A stretch of DNA of 32,952 nt from Fimenecus sp052273625 (GCA_052273625.1 DAVZHW010000018.1:1-32952); one strand, 5' to 3'; positions 7,096-15,168 are shown, counted from the stretch's first letter. Notes: generated by a model not told the origin, from the sequence alone. Numbers and translations are program-made.

Positions 7096-7743
7096 TCAAA
7101 ATAATAACATACTTTGCAATTCTTCGGCATTCTTCGCTGTCCTTTTAACGCCGATTTCACGCAGCTGCTCCTCATCTCTGAAGCCCCAAAGAACTCCGAT
7201 ACAATCCATTTCGGCATTTTTAGCCGTTGCAATGTCAACCTCGCTGTCTCCGATAAACACAGCGTCCTTTTTCTCGACGCCGAGCTTTTCAAGCGCAAGA
7301 TAAAGTCCGTCGGGTGCAGGCTTGTTAGGTCTTACGCCGTCGCTGCCGATAACGGTTTTTACATAGTCGCCGAAAAGACCGCCGCAAAGCTCCTGCGCCG
7401 CAAAATCAATCTTGTTTGTAACGATAGCAAGCTTTACGCCGTTTTCATAAAGATTTTTAAGCAGGTCATTTATACCGTCATACGGCTTTGTTTTATTTGC
7501 CATATTGGTTTTGTAATGCTCTGTAAAATCTGAATATGTTTTTTGAAACTGAGCCTCACTTGCCGTATCGGGAAGTGCTCTGTGAATAAGCTTTATGTTT
7601 CCGTTTCCGACAAATCTTCTTACCTCGTCAATTGTTCTTGTCGGGAAGCCGTTTTTTTCAAGAGCGAAGTTTGTGCTGTCGGCAAGGTCGTCAAGAGTAT
7701 TTAACAACGTGCCGTCTAAATCGAATATTACTGCTTTGTACAT
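7096..7743 (-). CDS. HAD-IA phosphatase, phosphoglycolate phosphatase-like
   Basis: About 215 residues. Motif I is FDLDGTLLNT (nucleophile and acid Asp near residues 8 and 10), motif II is LAIVTNK, the conserved lysine is in RPNKPAPDGL and motif III is VFIGDSEVDIATAKNAEM. The helical cap after motif I fits the Gph/PgmB group. Substrate is not set by sequence; 2-phosphoglycolate from DNA end repair is one option, given uvrC next door, but that is inference. A GTG at 7752 is possible, but the ATG at 7743 follows AGGTGATTAAA at the right distance. It starts 11 bp after uvrC. Confidence 0.9.
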   Translation of the reverse strand: MYKAVIFDLDGTLLNTLDDLADSTNFALEKNGFPTRTIDEVRRFVGNGNIKLIHRALPDTASEAQFQKTYSDFTEHYKTNMANKTKPYDGINDLLKNLYENGVKLAIVTNKIDFAAQELCGGLFGDYVKTVIGSDGVRPNKPAPDGLYLALEKLGVEKKDAVFIGDSEVDIATAKNAEMDCIGVLWGFRDEEQLREIGVKRTAKNAEELQSMLLF

Positions 7744-7754
7744 TTTAATCACCT

Positions 7755-9590
7755 TTATCTATTATAGAACTTTACGACGTTTTCCGCAAGCTCTTTATTT
7801 ATTCCTTTTACCTCGCAAAGCTCCTCAACGGTTGCCTTTTTAATTGCAGAAACCGTTTTGAAATGCTTTAACAAGGCTCTTGCCTTCGCCTCTCCTATGC
7901 CGTTAATTTTGGTAAGAGACAAAGAAATTGTGCTTTTTGTATGCTTTTTATGATGATAGTCAATAGAGAAGCGATGCACCTCATTTTGTATGTCTGAAAT
8001 AAGAGTGAACACCTGACGTTTTGAGTTTATCTCAATTTCTCCGCCGTCAAAAGCAATCGCTCTTGTGTGGTGCTTATCGTCCTTGACCATACCGAAAACG
8101 GGAATTTCAAGCCCAAACTCACGAAGCACGGGCATAACGGCATTGACCTGTCCCTCGCCGCCGTCGAGAAGAATCAAATCCGGCAGCTTGCCAAAGCCAT
8201 CCGTATCATTTTTATCCTTATTGAGAACATACTCGTTAAATCGGCGTGTGAGCACCTCGTTCATTGAGCCGTAGTCATCATTTGCAAATGATTTAATCGC
8301 AAACCGTCTGTACGCCTTTTTATAAGGCTTGCCGTCCTTGAAAACTATCATACCGCCTACCGAGTCCGAGCCTGCAGTATGTGAAATATCGAATGATTCA
8401 ATATAATCGGGTGTCGTTTTAAGACCGAGAAGATTTTGGAGCTCCTCGAGAACAGCAACGGTTTTTCCGCTTTTTCCTTTATACAGAGCGAGCTTCTCGA
8501 CGGCGTTTTCCTTGCACATTTTGACGACCTCGACCTGCGTTCCCCTTGCCGGCACAAAGATAGTAACCTTTTTGCCTTTTTTATCAGAAAGCCATTTTTC
8601 AAGAAGCTCCCTGTCCTCAACCTCGCCCTCAACGGTAATACGTCTCGGAATATTGCTTCTCATATTGTAAAAAGAGGTTATAAACTCTGCTCTCTGCGTT
8701 TCGGGAGAGTCGTCCGAGGTGTCAAAAAAGAAGTGCTCACTGTCATAAAGCTTACTGTCGGAAAATCTCAAAACCGCAAGACAGGCGGTACCGTCATTCT
8801 CGGCGCAAGCAAAAACGTCCTGCTCCTCAATGTTATTATACACTACCTTTTGCTTGTCTTTCATTTTATTTATAGCGGTTATTTTGTCTCGGTATTTTGC
8901 CGCAGCCTCAAACTCAAGGTTTTCAGACGCTTCAAGCATTTTTTCGTTCAATTCATTGATAACCGACTGTGTGTCGCCCTTTAAGAACCGCAATGCCTGA
9001 TTGAAATTTTCGTTATATTCCTTTTCAGAAACCTTACCTGTGCAAACGCCGCAGCACTGTGAAATATAATAATTCAAGCAGGGACGGGCTTTGCGAAAAT
9101 CCCTCGGAAAAGACTTGTTGCATTGGTAAAGCTTAAAAATTTTATTCGCCGTATCAACACTTTGCTTAACTGCAAACGAGCTTGTGTAAGGACCTATATA
9201 TTCAGCCTTAGGATCATCTCCCTTTTGCAAAACGGCTGAAATTTTCTTATATTTGTCGCCGCTTATTTCAATGTAGCTGTATCCTTTATCATCCTTTAGG
9301 AGAATATTATATTTCGGCATATGCTGTTTAATAAGGCTACACTCAAGCACCAACGCCTCAAACTCGCTGTCGGTAACGATATAATCAAAATGGTCAACAT
9401 TTTCAACCATTTTAAGCACCTTTACCGAATGTCTGTTCTGCGAGCCGAAGTATTGGCTGACTCTGTTTTTCAGTTTTTTCGCCTTGCCGATATATATAAT
9501 TTCGTCCTTGCGGTTTTTCATTATATATACGCCGGGCAATAGCGGCAAGCTCATTGCTTTCTTTCGAAGCTCGGGCATTTTAGCGTTCAT
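7755..9590 (-). CDS. uvrC: Excinuclease ABC subunit C
   Basis: About 611 residues, full length for UvrC, the subunit that makes both nicks in nucleotide excision repair. In order: the GIY-YIG nuclease (GVY at 20-22, IIYIGKAKKL at 31-40), a cysteine cluster of the Fe-S type (CNKSF...RPCLNYYISQCCGVC), the UVR UvrB-binding motif (ENLEFEAAAKYRDKI), the RNase H-like 3'-terminal nuclease (ESFDISHTAGSDSVGGMIVF) and tandem helix-hairpin-helix motifs at the end (INGIGEAKARALL, VKGINKELAENV). A GTG at 9614 would extend it but lies in the upstream terminator; the ATG at 9590 has AGGAGA four to five bases before it. It follows the HPr gene, separated by that terminator. Confidence 0.97.
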   Translation of the reverse strand: MNAKMPELRKKAMSLPLLPGVYIMKNRKDEIIYIGKAKKLKNRVSQYFGSQNRHSVKVLKMVENVDHFDYIVTDSEFEALVLECSLIKQHMPKYNILLKDDKGYSYIEISGDKYKKISAVLQKGDDPKAEYIGPYTSSFAVKQSVDTANKIFKLYQCNKSFPRDFRKARPCLNYYISQCCGVCTGKVSEKEYNENFNQALRFLKGDTQSVINELNEKMLEASENLEFEAAAKYRDKITAINKMKDKQKVVYNNIEEQDVFACAENDGTACLAVLRFSDSKLYDSEHFFFDTSDDSPETQRAEFITSFYNMRSNIPRRITVEGEVEDRELLEKWLSDKKGKKVTIFVPARGTQVEVVKMCKENAVEKLALYKGKSGKTVAVLEELQNLLGLKTTPDYIESFDISHTAGSDSVGGMIVFKDGKPYKKAYRRFAIKSFANDDYGSMNEVLTRRFNEYVLNKDKNDTDGFGKLPDLILLDGGEGQVNAVMPVLREFGLEIPVFGMVKDDKHHTRAIAFDGGEIEINSKRQVFTLISDIQNEVHRFSIDYHHKKHTKSTISLSLTKINGIGEAKARALLKHFKTVSAIKKATVEELCEVKGINKELAENVVKFYNR

Positions 9591-9600
9591 ATTCTCTCCT

Positions 9601-9636
9601 AAATAAAAAGGCACACCGAAAAAACCGATGTGCCTT
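9601..9636 (-). terminator. Intrinsic terminator after the HPr gene
   Basis: On the minus strand AAGGCACA (9636-9629) pairs with TGTGCCTT (9615-9608), with a further short inner stem, and is followed at once by TTTTATTT. uvrC's ribosome-binding site begins directly after the U-tract, and I see no promoter between, so uvrC expression may depend on read-through. Confidence 0.85.
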
Positions 9637-9655
9637 AAATCGTTTGAAATTAAGA

Positions 9656-9922
9656 TTATTCCTCAGCAAAGCCTGATTCAACAAGCTTAACAAGCTCTTC
9701 AACAGCCTGCTCCTCATCGGGACCGCCTGCAATAATGCGAATTTCTGTTCCGCCCATAATTCCGAGTGAAAGAACACCGAGAAGGCTCTTTGCGTTAACT
9801 CTTCTCTCTTCCTTCTCTACCCAAATCGATGACTTGAACTCATTAGCCTTCTGGATGAAGAATGTTGCGGGTCTTGCGTGGAGACCTACTTGATTTTGAA
9901 CGAGCACATCTTTTGAATACAT
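9656..9922 (-). CDS. ptsH: HPr-family phosphocarrier protein
   Basis: 88 residues, the usual HPr size. His15, phosphorylated by enzyme I, is in NQVGLHARPATFF. Ser46, the HPr-kinase site for catabolite control in Firmicutes, is in NAKSLLGVLSLGI. Having both argues for true HPr rather than Crh, though no PTS enzyme is in the window. An upstream in-frame ATG at 9937 (MGRIIM) is rejected because its bases GGGGAG are the ribosome-binding site for the ATG at 9922. It has a strong sigma-A promoter and a terminator, so it is probably expressed as a high-level single gene with some read-through into uvrC. Confidence 0.95.
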   Translation of the reverse strand: MYSKDVLVQNQVGLHARPATFFIQKANEFKSSIWVEKEERRVNAKSLLGVLSLGIMGGTEIRIIAGGPDEEQAVEELVKLVESGFAEE

Positions 9923-9976
9923 AATAATTCTCCCCATATCATATTAAACTAAGTAAATTTCTTTTATCGTTATCAT

Positions 9977-10004
9977 ATTATAGCACAAAACTTGTCCTCG
10001 TCAA
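9977..10004 (-). promoter_or_regulatory. Strong sigma-A promoter for the HPr gene
   Basis: Minus strand: TTGACG (9999-10004), 16-bp gap, perfect TATAAT (9977-9982). The start would be near 9970, leaving a leader of about 48 nt. Confidence 0.8.
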
Positions 10005-10134
10005 CAACTTTAGCACGATATATGGTGGTTTTTGAAATAATTCGGATGGATTTCCAAACCAATGAGTTCTAAAAAGTTAATGTTTGTGCAAAATGACAAT
10101 TGCAGTATAAAAGAAATATGTAATGTGTACAAAA

Positions 10135-11106
10135 TCAGTTGTTTACCTTATGATGAACGGGAGGTGTATCGGCGGTTATTGTGCTAAATGTATAACCGCA
10201 GCTTTGATAATACTCTATAATTTCGGGCAAGGCTTCAACGGTTGTACCCTTAGCGTCGGTATCGTGAAGCAAAACAATTACATTTTTAGCCGCCGGCACT
10301 CTTTTGCAATTTGCGACAATCGTATCTTTAGGCACAGTATTTTTTACTGCGTCGCCCGAGGAGCAATTCCAATCATAATATATATATCCCCTATCGGCTA
10401 CACCCTGAGTAAGCCTTGTCATTATTCCGGGACTGTATTTTTTACTGACGGTATTGCTTCCGCCGCCGGGAAATCGCATAATATTGCTTCGCACTCCGGT
10501 CTGCAAATAAACCAAATCGGAAATATCCTGTAAATCCTGATAAAACGCCTCGTCGGAGGAATATATTCTCTTATAATCGTGAGTATATGAATGCAAAGCA
10601 ATCACATTTCCGTTATCTACAATATCCTTCATATACCCGTTATAAGAAGTATTCTTTACAAAAAAAGTCGCCTTTATTCCGTAAGAATTAAGAATCGATA
10701 TAATTCTCGGAGTGTTAGGCGACGGTCCGTCATCAAATGTAAGGTAAATTGTTTTACCTCCGCTTCCGGGAGACGGATTAGGCAAAGCGGCTGCCGCACT
10801 TTCAGCTTGCTGCTTCCTCTTTAACGAAACCTGCCTGTTCAAATCTGAAATTTTACGGTTGAGCTCTTCCTTTTCGCTTTCGTGAATTGAATTTTGCTCA
10901 CTTACTTCATCGTTCTTTTGTGAAAGCTCATTTTTATAAGAATGAATTTCATTCTGGGCATTTGCAAACGAGTTCATTATATCGGCATCATTAGTTTTTG
11001 CTTTTTTCATATTATATGACATTACAACGACCAAAACCGTCAGTAGCACTACTACTGCGGAAAGCACTGCAATTACAATATTTTTATTTTTCCTGTTTGC
11101 CTTCAT
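10135..11106 (-). CDS. Membrane-anchored polysaccharide deacetylase (NodB domain)
   Basis: 323 residues: one N-terminal membrane segment (9-31), a coiled coil (about 45-100), a Pro/Gly linker (109-117) and a NodB carbohydrate esterase 4 domain (118-315). CE4 motifs are all visible: TFDDG (123-127, with the catalytic and metal Asp), HSYTH (172-176, metal His), RFPGGG (211-216), DWNCSSGD (245-252) and LLHD (279-282). It should act outside the membrane, most likely removing acetyl groups from peptidoglycan GlcNAc (PgdA-like), though other polymers are possible. The ATG follows GGGGTGAGTTCTT. It has its own promoter, just past the mgtE terminator. No clear terminator follows it. Confidence 0.92.
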   Translation of the reverse strand: MKANRKNKNIVIAVLSAVVVLLTVLVVVMSYNMKKAKTNDADIMNSFANAQNEIHSYKNELSQKNDEVSEQNSIHESEKEELNRKISDLNRQVSLKRKQQAESAAAALPNPSPGSGGKTIYLTFDDGPSPNTPRIISILNSYGIKATFFVKNTSYNGYMKDIVDNGNVIALHSYTHDYKRIYSSDEAFYQDLQDISDLVYLQTGVRSNIMRFPGGGSNTVSKKYSPGIMTRLTQGVADRGYIYYDWNCSSGDAVKNTVPKDTIVANCKRVPAAKNVIVLLHDTDAKGTTVEALPEIIEYYQSCGYTFSTITADTPPVHHKVNN

Positions 11107-11128
11107 AAGAACTCACCCCTGTTATTTT

Positions 11129-11158
11129 ATTATACTTTGAACGGGATATAGAAGTCAA
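11129..11158 (-). promoter_or_regulatory. Promoter for the NodB deacetylase gene
   Basis: Minus strand: TTGACT (11153-11158), 18-bp gap, TATAAT (11129-11134). It lies directly after the mgtE terminator, so the gene is an independent unit. Confidence 0.75.
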
Positions 11159-11160
11159 TA

Positions 11161-11213
11161 TCAAAAATAAAAAGCTTATTGACCGACTTTTCGAAAAAAT
11201 CCGTCAATAAGCT
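11161..11213 (-). terminator. Intrinsic terminator after mgtE
   Basis: On the minus strand AGCTTATTGAC (11213-11203) and GTCAATAAGCT (11183-11173) form a perfect 11-bp stem, followed by TTTTATTTTTG. It begins six bases after the mgtE stop codon. Confidence 0.88.
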
Positions 11214-11219
11214 CAATAA

Positions 11220-12554
11220 CTATACTCCCAAAATCAAGCCTGCTGTCTTGAAATAAATAATAAGTGAAATTGCGTCAACAATCGTTGTAATAAACGGGCT
11301 TGCCATAACAGCAGGGTCAAAGCCGATTTTCTTTGCCAAAATAGGCAACGTTGCACCGACAAACTTCGCAAATACTATCGTAAACAGCATTGTTACACAA
11401 ACGGTTAATGACACCAAAACTCCTACTCTGTCCAAAAGCATAAGCTTTCCGAAATTGACGATTGCAAGCGTAACACCGCAAAGTAAAGCAACTCTGAGTT
11501 CTTTCCAAATGACCTTGAAAATATCATTAAAATGAACATCGCCCAAAGATAGTGCACGGATAATAGTAACAGATGACTGACCGCCACAGTTACCGCCGGT
11601 ATCCATAAGCATAGGAATAAACGAAGTCAGAACAATCTGCGCTTGCAATGCAGCTTCAAAGCTTGTGATTATTTTGCCTGTAAATGTCGCCGAAACCATC
11701 AACAAAAGAAGCCACGGAACACGCTTTTTCCATGTTTCGACAATTCCCATTTTAAGATAAGGTTTATCGGTAGGCGTGATTGCCGCCATCTTTTCGATAT
11801 CCTCTGTGTTCTCATCCTGCAAGACATCCATAGCGTCGTCGAAAGTGACAATACCGACAAGGCGTTCTTCTTGGTCAACAACAGGAATAGCCATAAGGTC
11901 GTATTTTTGGAACTTGTCGGCAACTATTTCCTTATCTTCAAGCGTTGTAACGGAAATAACATTTGTTTCCATTATTTCAAACATTTTCTTGCTCTTGTCA
12001 GATAAAAGAAGGTCTTTAACAGTTACAAGTCCCAAAAGCTTCCTGTTATCATCAGTAACATAGCAGATATAAATAGTCTCTTTATCAACACCGGTACGTC
12101 TTATTCTTGTAAAAGCATCGTCAACCGTCATATACTTTTTCAAGTCGACATACTCGATTGTCATAATGCTTCCTGCGCTATCCTCGGGATATTTCAATAT
12201 CTCGTTTATACTCTTGCGGACAACAGGGTCGGTGTGCATAAGGATACGCTTTACGACGTTTGCGGGCATTTCCTCGATTATGTCAACCGCATCATCGACA
12301 TAAAGCTCATCAAGCACCTCACGAAGCTCTGTATCGCTGAAAGCCTTAATAAGAAATTCCTGTGCGTCGGACTCCATATTAACGAAAACGTCCGCCGCAA
12401 GCTCTTTGGGTAAAATTCTGTAAACCAACGGAAGAGTTTCCTGCGGTAATTCCATAAGAACGGACGCGATATCCGCCTCGTTCATATCGGCAAGCATACT
12501 CTTCAATTCGTGATATTTTTTCTGCTCTAATAATTCAATTACTCTCTCGTACAT
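11220..12554 (-). CDS. mgtE: Magnesium transporter MgtE
   Basis: About 444 residues. In order: the acidic N-domain (residues about 1-125, with LPKELAADVFVNM and DELYVDDAVDIIEEMP), two CBS domains (about 130-250) that sense cytosolic Mg2+, and five membrane helices (about 275-444). The pore segment shows the family motifs PMLMDTGGNCGGQSSVTIIRALSLGD and FDPAVMASPFITTIVDAISLIIYF. It forms a Mg2+-gated dimeric channel. The longer GTG/TTG-type start at 12593 is rejected, because the ATG at 12554 has GGAGGG six bases before it. An M-box riboswitch, its terminator and a small ORF lie upstream, so expression should fall when Mg2+ is plentiful. Confidence 0.96.
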   Translation of the reverse strand: MYERVIELLEQKKYHELKSMLADMNEADIASVLMELPQETLPLVYRILPKELAADVFVNMESDAQEFLIKAFSDTELREVLDELYVDDAVDIIEEMPANVVKRILMHTDPVVRKSINEILKYPEDSAGSIMTIEYVDLKKYMTVDDAFTRIRRTGVDKETIYICYVTDDNRKLLGLVTVKDLLLSDKSKKMFEIMETNVISVTTLEDKEIVADKFQKYDLMAIPVVDQEERLVGIVTFDDAMDVLQDENTEDIEKMAAITPTDKPYLKMGIVETWKKRVPWLLLLMVSATFTGKIITSFEAALQAQIVLTSFIPMLMDTGGNCGGQSSVTIIRALSLGDVHFNDIFKVIWKELRVALLCGVTLAIVNFGKLMLLDRVGVLVSLTVCVTMLFTIVFAKFVGATLPILAKKIGFDPAVMASPFITTIVDAISLIIYFKTAGLILGV

Positions 12555-12605
12555 AATGTTCCCTCCGAAAATCAAATAATAAATAGGAAACAAAGTACAT
12601 ATCTT

Positions 12606-12695
12606 TTATTCCGAAAACCCGAACGCATAAGCCGTACGGATTTTCAAGCTACTTCGTGGAATAGGATCTGTACTTCTAACGCCTCCTGCGTCCAT
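12606..12695 (-). CDS. Small ORF (29 residues) between the M-box terminator and mgtE
   Basis: ATG at 12693-12695 with a strong site, GAGGTGAAAACA, directly after the riboswitch terminator's U-tract. The peptide starts MDAGGVRSTDPIPRSSLKIR and ends in AYAFGFSE; the stop is TAA, 51 bp before the mgtE ATG. No membrane segment or known domain is seen. The order M-box, small ORF, transporter recalls leader peptides of enteric mgtA (MgtL), but there is no sequence link. The same DNA could fold as RNA (AAAATCCG with CGGGTTTT, 8 bp), so the conserved entity may be RNA rather than peptide. A longer TTG-started frame to 12788 would cross the terminator and is rejected. Confidence 0.5.
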   Translation of the reverse strand: MDAGGVRSTDPIPRSSLKIRTAYAFGFSE

Positions 12696-12710
12696 TGTTT
12701 TCACCTCACA

Positions 12711-12749
12711 AATAAAAAATCTCATGCCGACGCAAAAATTCGGCATGAG
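12711..12749 (-). terminator. M-box expression-platform terminator
   Basis: On the minus strand CTCATGCCGA (12749-12740) and TCGGCATGAG (12730-12721) form a perfect 10-bp stem followed by ATTTTTTATTT. It sits directly 3' of the M-box aptamer and upstream of the small ORF and mgtE, as expected for Mg2+-dependent transcription termination. Confidence 0.9.
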
Positions 12750-12767
12750 AAATAATAGCATTATTTT

Positions 12768-12955
12768 CCGTTCAAGCTTTAGCATCAAAGGGCAATGAAA
12801 CTGCGTTAAATTACACCTTGAATTCGATGTAACCTGTTGACCTGCTTACAGTGTCTCCACTTTTCACGGCAGCAGTCCGTATCCATTATATCTGCAAAAA
12901 ACATAACTGCAAATTGCGGATAACCTATCCCTTTGGTAGCCTTACCTACCGATTT
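12768..12955 (-). ncRNA. M-box (ykoK) magnesium riboswitch
   Basis: On the minus strand the conserved M-box blocks appear in order: GGTAGGTAAGGCTACC, GGACTGCTGCCGTG, GTGGAGACACTG, GCAGGTCAACAG, ATCGAATTCAAGGTG, TTTAACGCAG and GATGCTAAAGCTTG. They match the B. subtilis ykoK/mgtE leader pattern (RGGTGAGGCT, CTGCTGCC, GTCAACAG, GCTAAAGCT). M-boxes bind several Mg2+ ions and fold so as to allow a terminator, shutting off Mg2+ transporter genes. Here a canonical terminator follows and mgtE is downstream, so the assignment is consistent in sequence and context. Exact ends are approximate. Confidence 0.88.
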
Positions 12956-12970
12956 TTGTTCTGCCTATAT

Positions 12971-12999
12971 ATTATGGATATTTAATCGCCGTTTGTCAA
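12971..12999 (-). promoter_or_regulatory. Promoter of the M-box / mgtE transcript
   Basis: Minus strand: perfect TTGACA (12994-12999), 17-bp gap, CATAAT (12971-12976). The transcript would start just before the aptamer. Confidence 0.72.
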
Positions 13000-13026
13000 C
13001 ACTAAATCGGAAATTAATTTAATTTT

Positions 13027-14193
13027 TTAATTGATATTTTTTATTGCCTTGCTCTGCTTTTTTTGTCTTGCCTCCTTGTCCTGCATAATTACAAGCTTGG
13101 TGCACTCCTCTATTACTGTAAATATGCCGACAAATGTTGTGCGGAAAAGCTCCTTTGCAGGCTCGTCAATCGAGCTCCAGGTATCTATTGCGCCCTTGAG
13201 CGATGAAATGAGATTTTTTGAGAAATTAGTAATATTGACCTGTCCCATTCCTGCAATAACGGCGGAAAGCACGGCTTCGAAATTATTGGTTTTCTCCTCG
13301 TCCATATTATAAAGCATTTTTTTCAAAACAAGGTCAGTAACTCTTGCAACAAAGGTTAAATCATCCCTTGTTAATAGCTGTGTACCTTTAATTTTCCACG
13401 TTGCCAAATCGTGCTGAAGCATACCCAAAAGCCTTGTGCTCTTAACGGGAATGTAATCGTCATCGTGAACAAGCAGCATTCCGACAAATGAGCAATCGGG
13501 AACAAAATGGCGGTATTTATTTATTATTTCATTATATGGCTTTGACTCTATGTAGTTGTAGCTGTAAAAGCCCGGTCCGTCGTTATTGTAAACTCTCTCA
13601 ATTCTGTTGCGCACGCTTTCATCACAATAAAGTGCGCTGTGAAGTGCAACATGACCGCCTTTGGAATGTCCGCAGATTATTATGTCGCCGTCAGGAAAAT
13701 CCTTTGCGACTCTTTCAAGATAATCCACGCAAAGCTTGTGCGACGGAATACCCTTTTTTGTATAAATATCAAGGTCTTCCTTCCAACCGATCCAAGTGTC
13801 GTCCGTGCCCCTGTAAACAACAACCTTTGTATCGTCAGGAAGAATAAAGGTCATAGCGGCAAACTGAACGGCAGGCTCTGTTCCGAAAACGCTCTCGCAA
13901 GCGTACACCTTAACGTCCTTATATCTTACGGTCTCGGCAAGAGCCATCATTTTCTGACTGATATAGTTATTCATTAAAAAGCCGGGAGAAATATGCTTGT
14001 AGCCGTTATAAGCAAACACCTTCTTGCAAGCATCGGAAAAGAGAACAGGCTCATCATTAAAGCCTTTATAAAGTATCTTTTCAAAAGGCATATAAAAGAT
14101 TTCGCACAAAATTAAATTGTCAACATCGGTAAACGGAAGCTCGCTGAAAGTCTTGTCGCCGTATTTCTTGATAAAATCTTTAGAGGTTGCCAT
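13027..14193 (-). CDS. DUF2974 (Mbeg1-like) alpha/beta-hydrolase
   Basis: 388 residues. The core is a lipase-like alpha/beta-hydrolase: VVYRGTDDTWIGWKEDLDIY (about 126-145) is the usual lid/oxyanion segment and GHSKGG (175-180) contains the nucleophile Ser177; VYNNDGPGF follows as in DUF2974 proteins. No signal peptide or membrane segment, so probably cytoplasmic. The C-terminal about 130 residues are helical with no clear family. Family members are annotated as Mbeg1-like and are poorly studied; a carboxylester or lipid substrate is inference. The start is ATG with a weak, distant AGG. It has its own promoter and ends 28 bp before the mgtE promoter. Confidence 0.85.
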   Translation of the reverse strand: MATSKDFIKKYGDKTFSELPFTDVDNLILCEIFYMPFEKILYKGFNDEPVLFSDACKKVFAYNGYKHISPGFLMNNYISQKMMALAETVRYKDVKVYACESVFGTEPAVQFAAMTFILPDDTKVVVYRGTDDTWIGWKEDLDIYTKKGIPSHKLCVDYLERVAKDFPDGDIIICGHSKGGHVALHSALYCDESVRNRIERVYNNDGPGFYSYNYIESKPYNEIINKYRHFVPDCSFVGMLLVHDDDYIPVKSTRLLGMLQHDLATWKIKGTQLLTRDDLTFVARVTDLVLKKMLYNMDEEKTNNFEAVLSAVIAGMGQVNITNFSKNLISSLKGAIDTWSSIDEPAKELFRTTFVGIFTVIEECTKLVIMQDKEARQKKQSKAIKNIN

Positions 14194-14231
14194 ATAATCA
14201 CGTGCCTTTCAAAAAAATTATTCTTGGCAAC

Positions 14232-14260
14232 ATTTTACCACTTAATGAAAAAAAGGTCAA
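14232..14260 (-). promoter_or_regulatory. Promoter for the DUF2974 gene
   Basis: Minus strand: TTGACC (14255-14260), 17-bp gap, TAAAAT (14232-14237). The upstream stretch to 14320 is very AT-rich and has no GC-rich terminator stem for the Cof-type gene. Confidence 0.68.
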
Positions 14261-14320
14261 TTATTTTATATAAAATATATAATAATCAACCTTAATTCTA
14301 TAACAATTTTATTAAATTTA

Positions 14321-15124
14321 TTATAAAGCGAACTTTTCTATTGCCTTGCCGACGCCGTTATTTTCGTTTGAATCGGTTATATAATCGGCTGTTTCAAGCA
14401 CGGGGCGCTGTGCATTTTTCATTGCAACGCCAATACCTGCACTCTTTATAAGCGCAACGTCGTTATATCCGTCTCCGCAAGCCATAATTTCGGATTTATC
14501 AAGCTTGAGATATTTTCCGAGCTCACGCAAAGCAACGCCCTTATCCATATTTTTAGGCGTAATTTCCAAAAAGAACGGCTCTGAACGGAAAACCGTTACA
14601 TCCTTTAGCCTTTCACTCATTTCCTTTTCGGTTTTTTCGAGAACTTCAGGCTCGCCCGTAATCAAAAACTTCGGAACGGGATATTTAACTTCTTCAAGCA
14701 AATTATTCGTTCTTTTAACCTCAAGCTTATTTATACTCACTTCAAGCTCAAAGTATTTGTCATTTGCTTTTTGAGTAATTGCAATATCGTCCTTATAGGT
14801 GGTTAACGGAACGCCGAGAGCGTCGGTAATATCGATTATTTCCTTGACCTGCTCTACCTCAATATTTTTCTGATACACAACCTTACCCGTGCTCAAATCG
14901 GTTATCCTTGACCCGTTATAGGAAATTATATATCCTCCCCTGTTGCACAAATCAAGCTCGTTTATATATCTTTCTATGCCCTTATTCGGTCTGCCCGAAG
15001 CAATGGCGAAAATTCCGCCTTTTTCAATATATCTGTCTATTGCATTTTTCGTTTGCGGCAAAAGCTCTTTTTTTGAATTTACAAGAGTGCCGTCAATATC
15101 GCTTACAACAAGTTTTATACTCAT
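14321..15124 (-). CDS. Cof-type HAD-IIB family phosphatase
   Basis: 267 residues. Motif I is SDIDGTLVNS (Asp9, Asp11), with IFAIASGRP (motif II) and, near the C-terminus, the family-specific MACGDGYNDVALIKSAGIGVAMKNA (motifs III/IV). The long cap between about 85 and 190 marks the Cof/YidA/SupH group of cytoplasmic sugar-phosphate and cofactor-phosphate phosphatases. Substrate cannot be read from sequence. The ATG has GGTGATTTT directly upstream, and a sigma-A promoter lies within 45 bp, so it appears to be its own unit. Confidence 0.93.
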   Translation of the reverse strand: MSIKLVVSDIDGTLVNSKKELLPQTKNAIDRYIEKGGIFAIASGRPNKGIERYINELDLCNRGGYIISYNGSRITDLSTGKVVYQKNIEVEQVKEIIDITDALGVPLTTYKDDIAITQKANDKYFELEVSINKLEVKRTNNLLEEVKYPVPKFLITGEPEVLEKTEKEMSERLKDVTVFRSEPFFLEITPKNMDKGVALRELGKYLKLDKSEIMACGDGYNDVALIKSAGIGVAMKNAQRPVLETADYITDSNENNGVGKAIEKFAL

Positions 15125-15140
15125 AAAATCACCGTAGAAT

Positions 15141-15168
15141 ATTTTATCATTTACCGTATTTTTTTCAA
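15141..15168 (-). promoter_or_regulatory. Promoter for the Cof-type phosphatase gene
   Basis: Minus strand: TTGAAA (15163-15168), 16-bp gap, TAAAAT (15141-15146). Confidence 0.65.

Noticed and set aside
7755..9614. uvrC from the GTG at 9614
   Set aside because: That GTG lies in the terminator stem of the HPr gene and lacks a ribosome-binding site; ATG at 9590 has AGGAGA.
10088..10134. Promoter-like TTGTAC/TATACT pair after the NodB deacetylase gene
   Set aside because: It lies in a very AT-rich gap, needs a weak -35, and the HPr gene already has a much better promoter downstream of it.
12606..12788. Longer TTG-started 60-codon frame covering the M-box terminator
   Set aside because: It would start inside the riboswitch and run through the terminator hairpin; only its last 29 codons have a start and a ribosome-binding site of their own.
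14261..14320. AT-rich dyad (ATTTTATATAAAAT) as a terminator of the Cof-type gene
   Set aside because: It has no GC pairs and no defined U-tract; such dyads are expected by chance in this composition.
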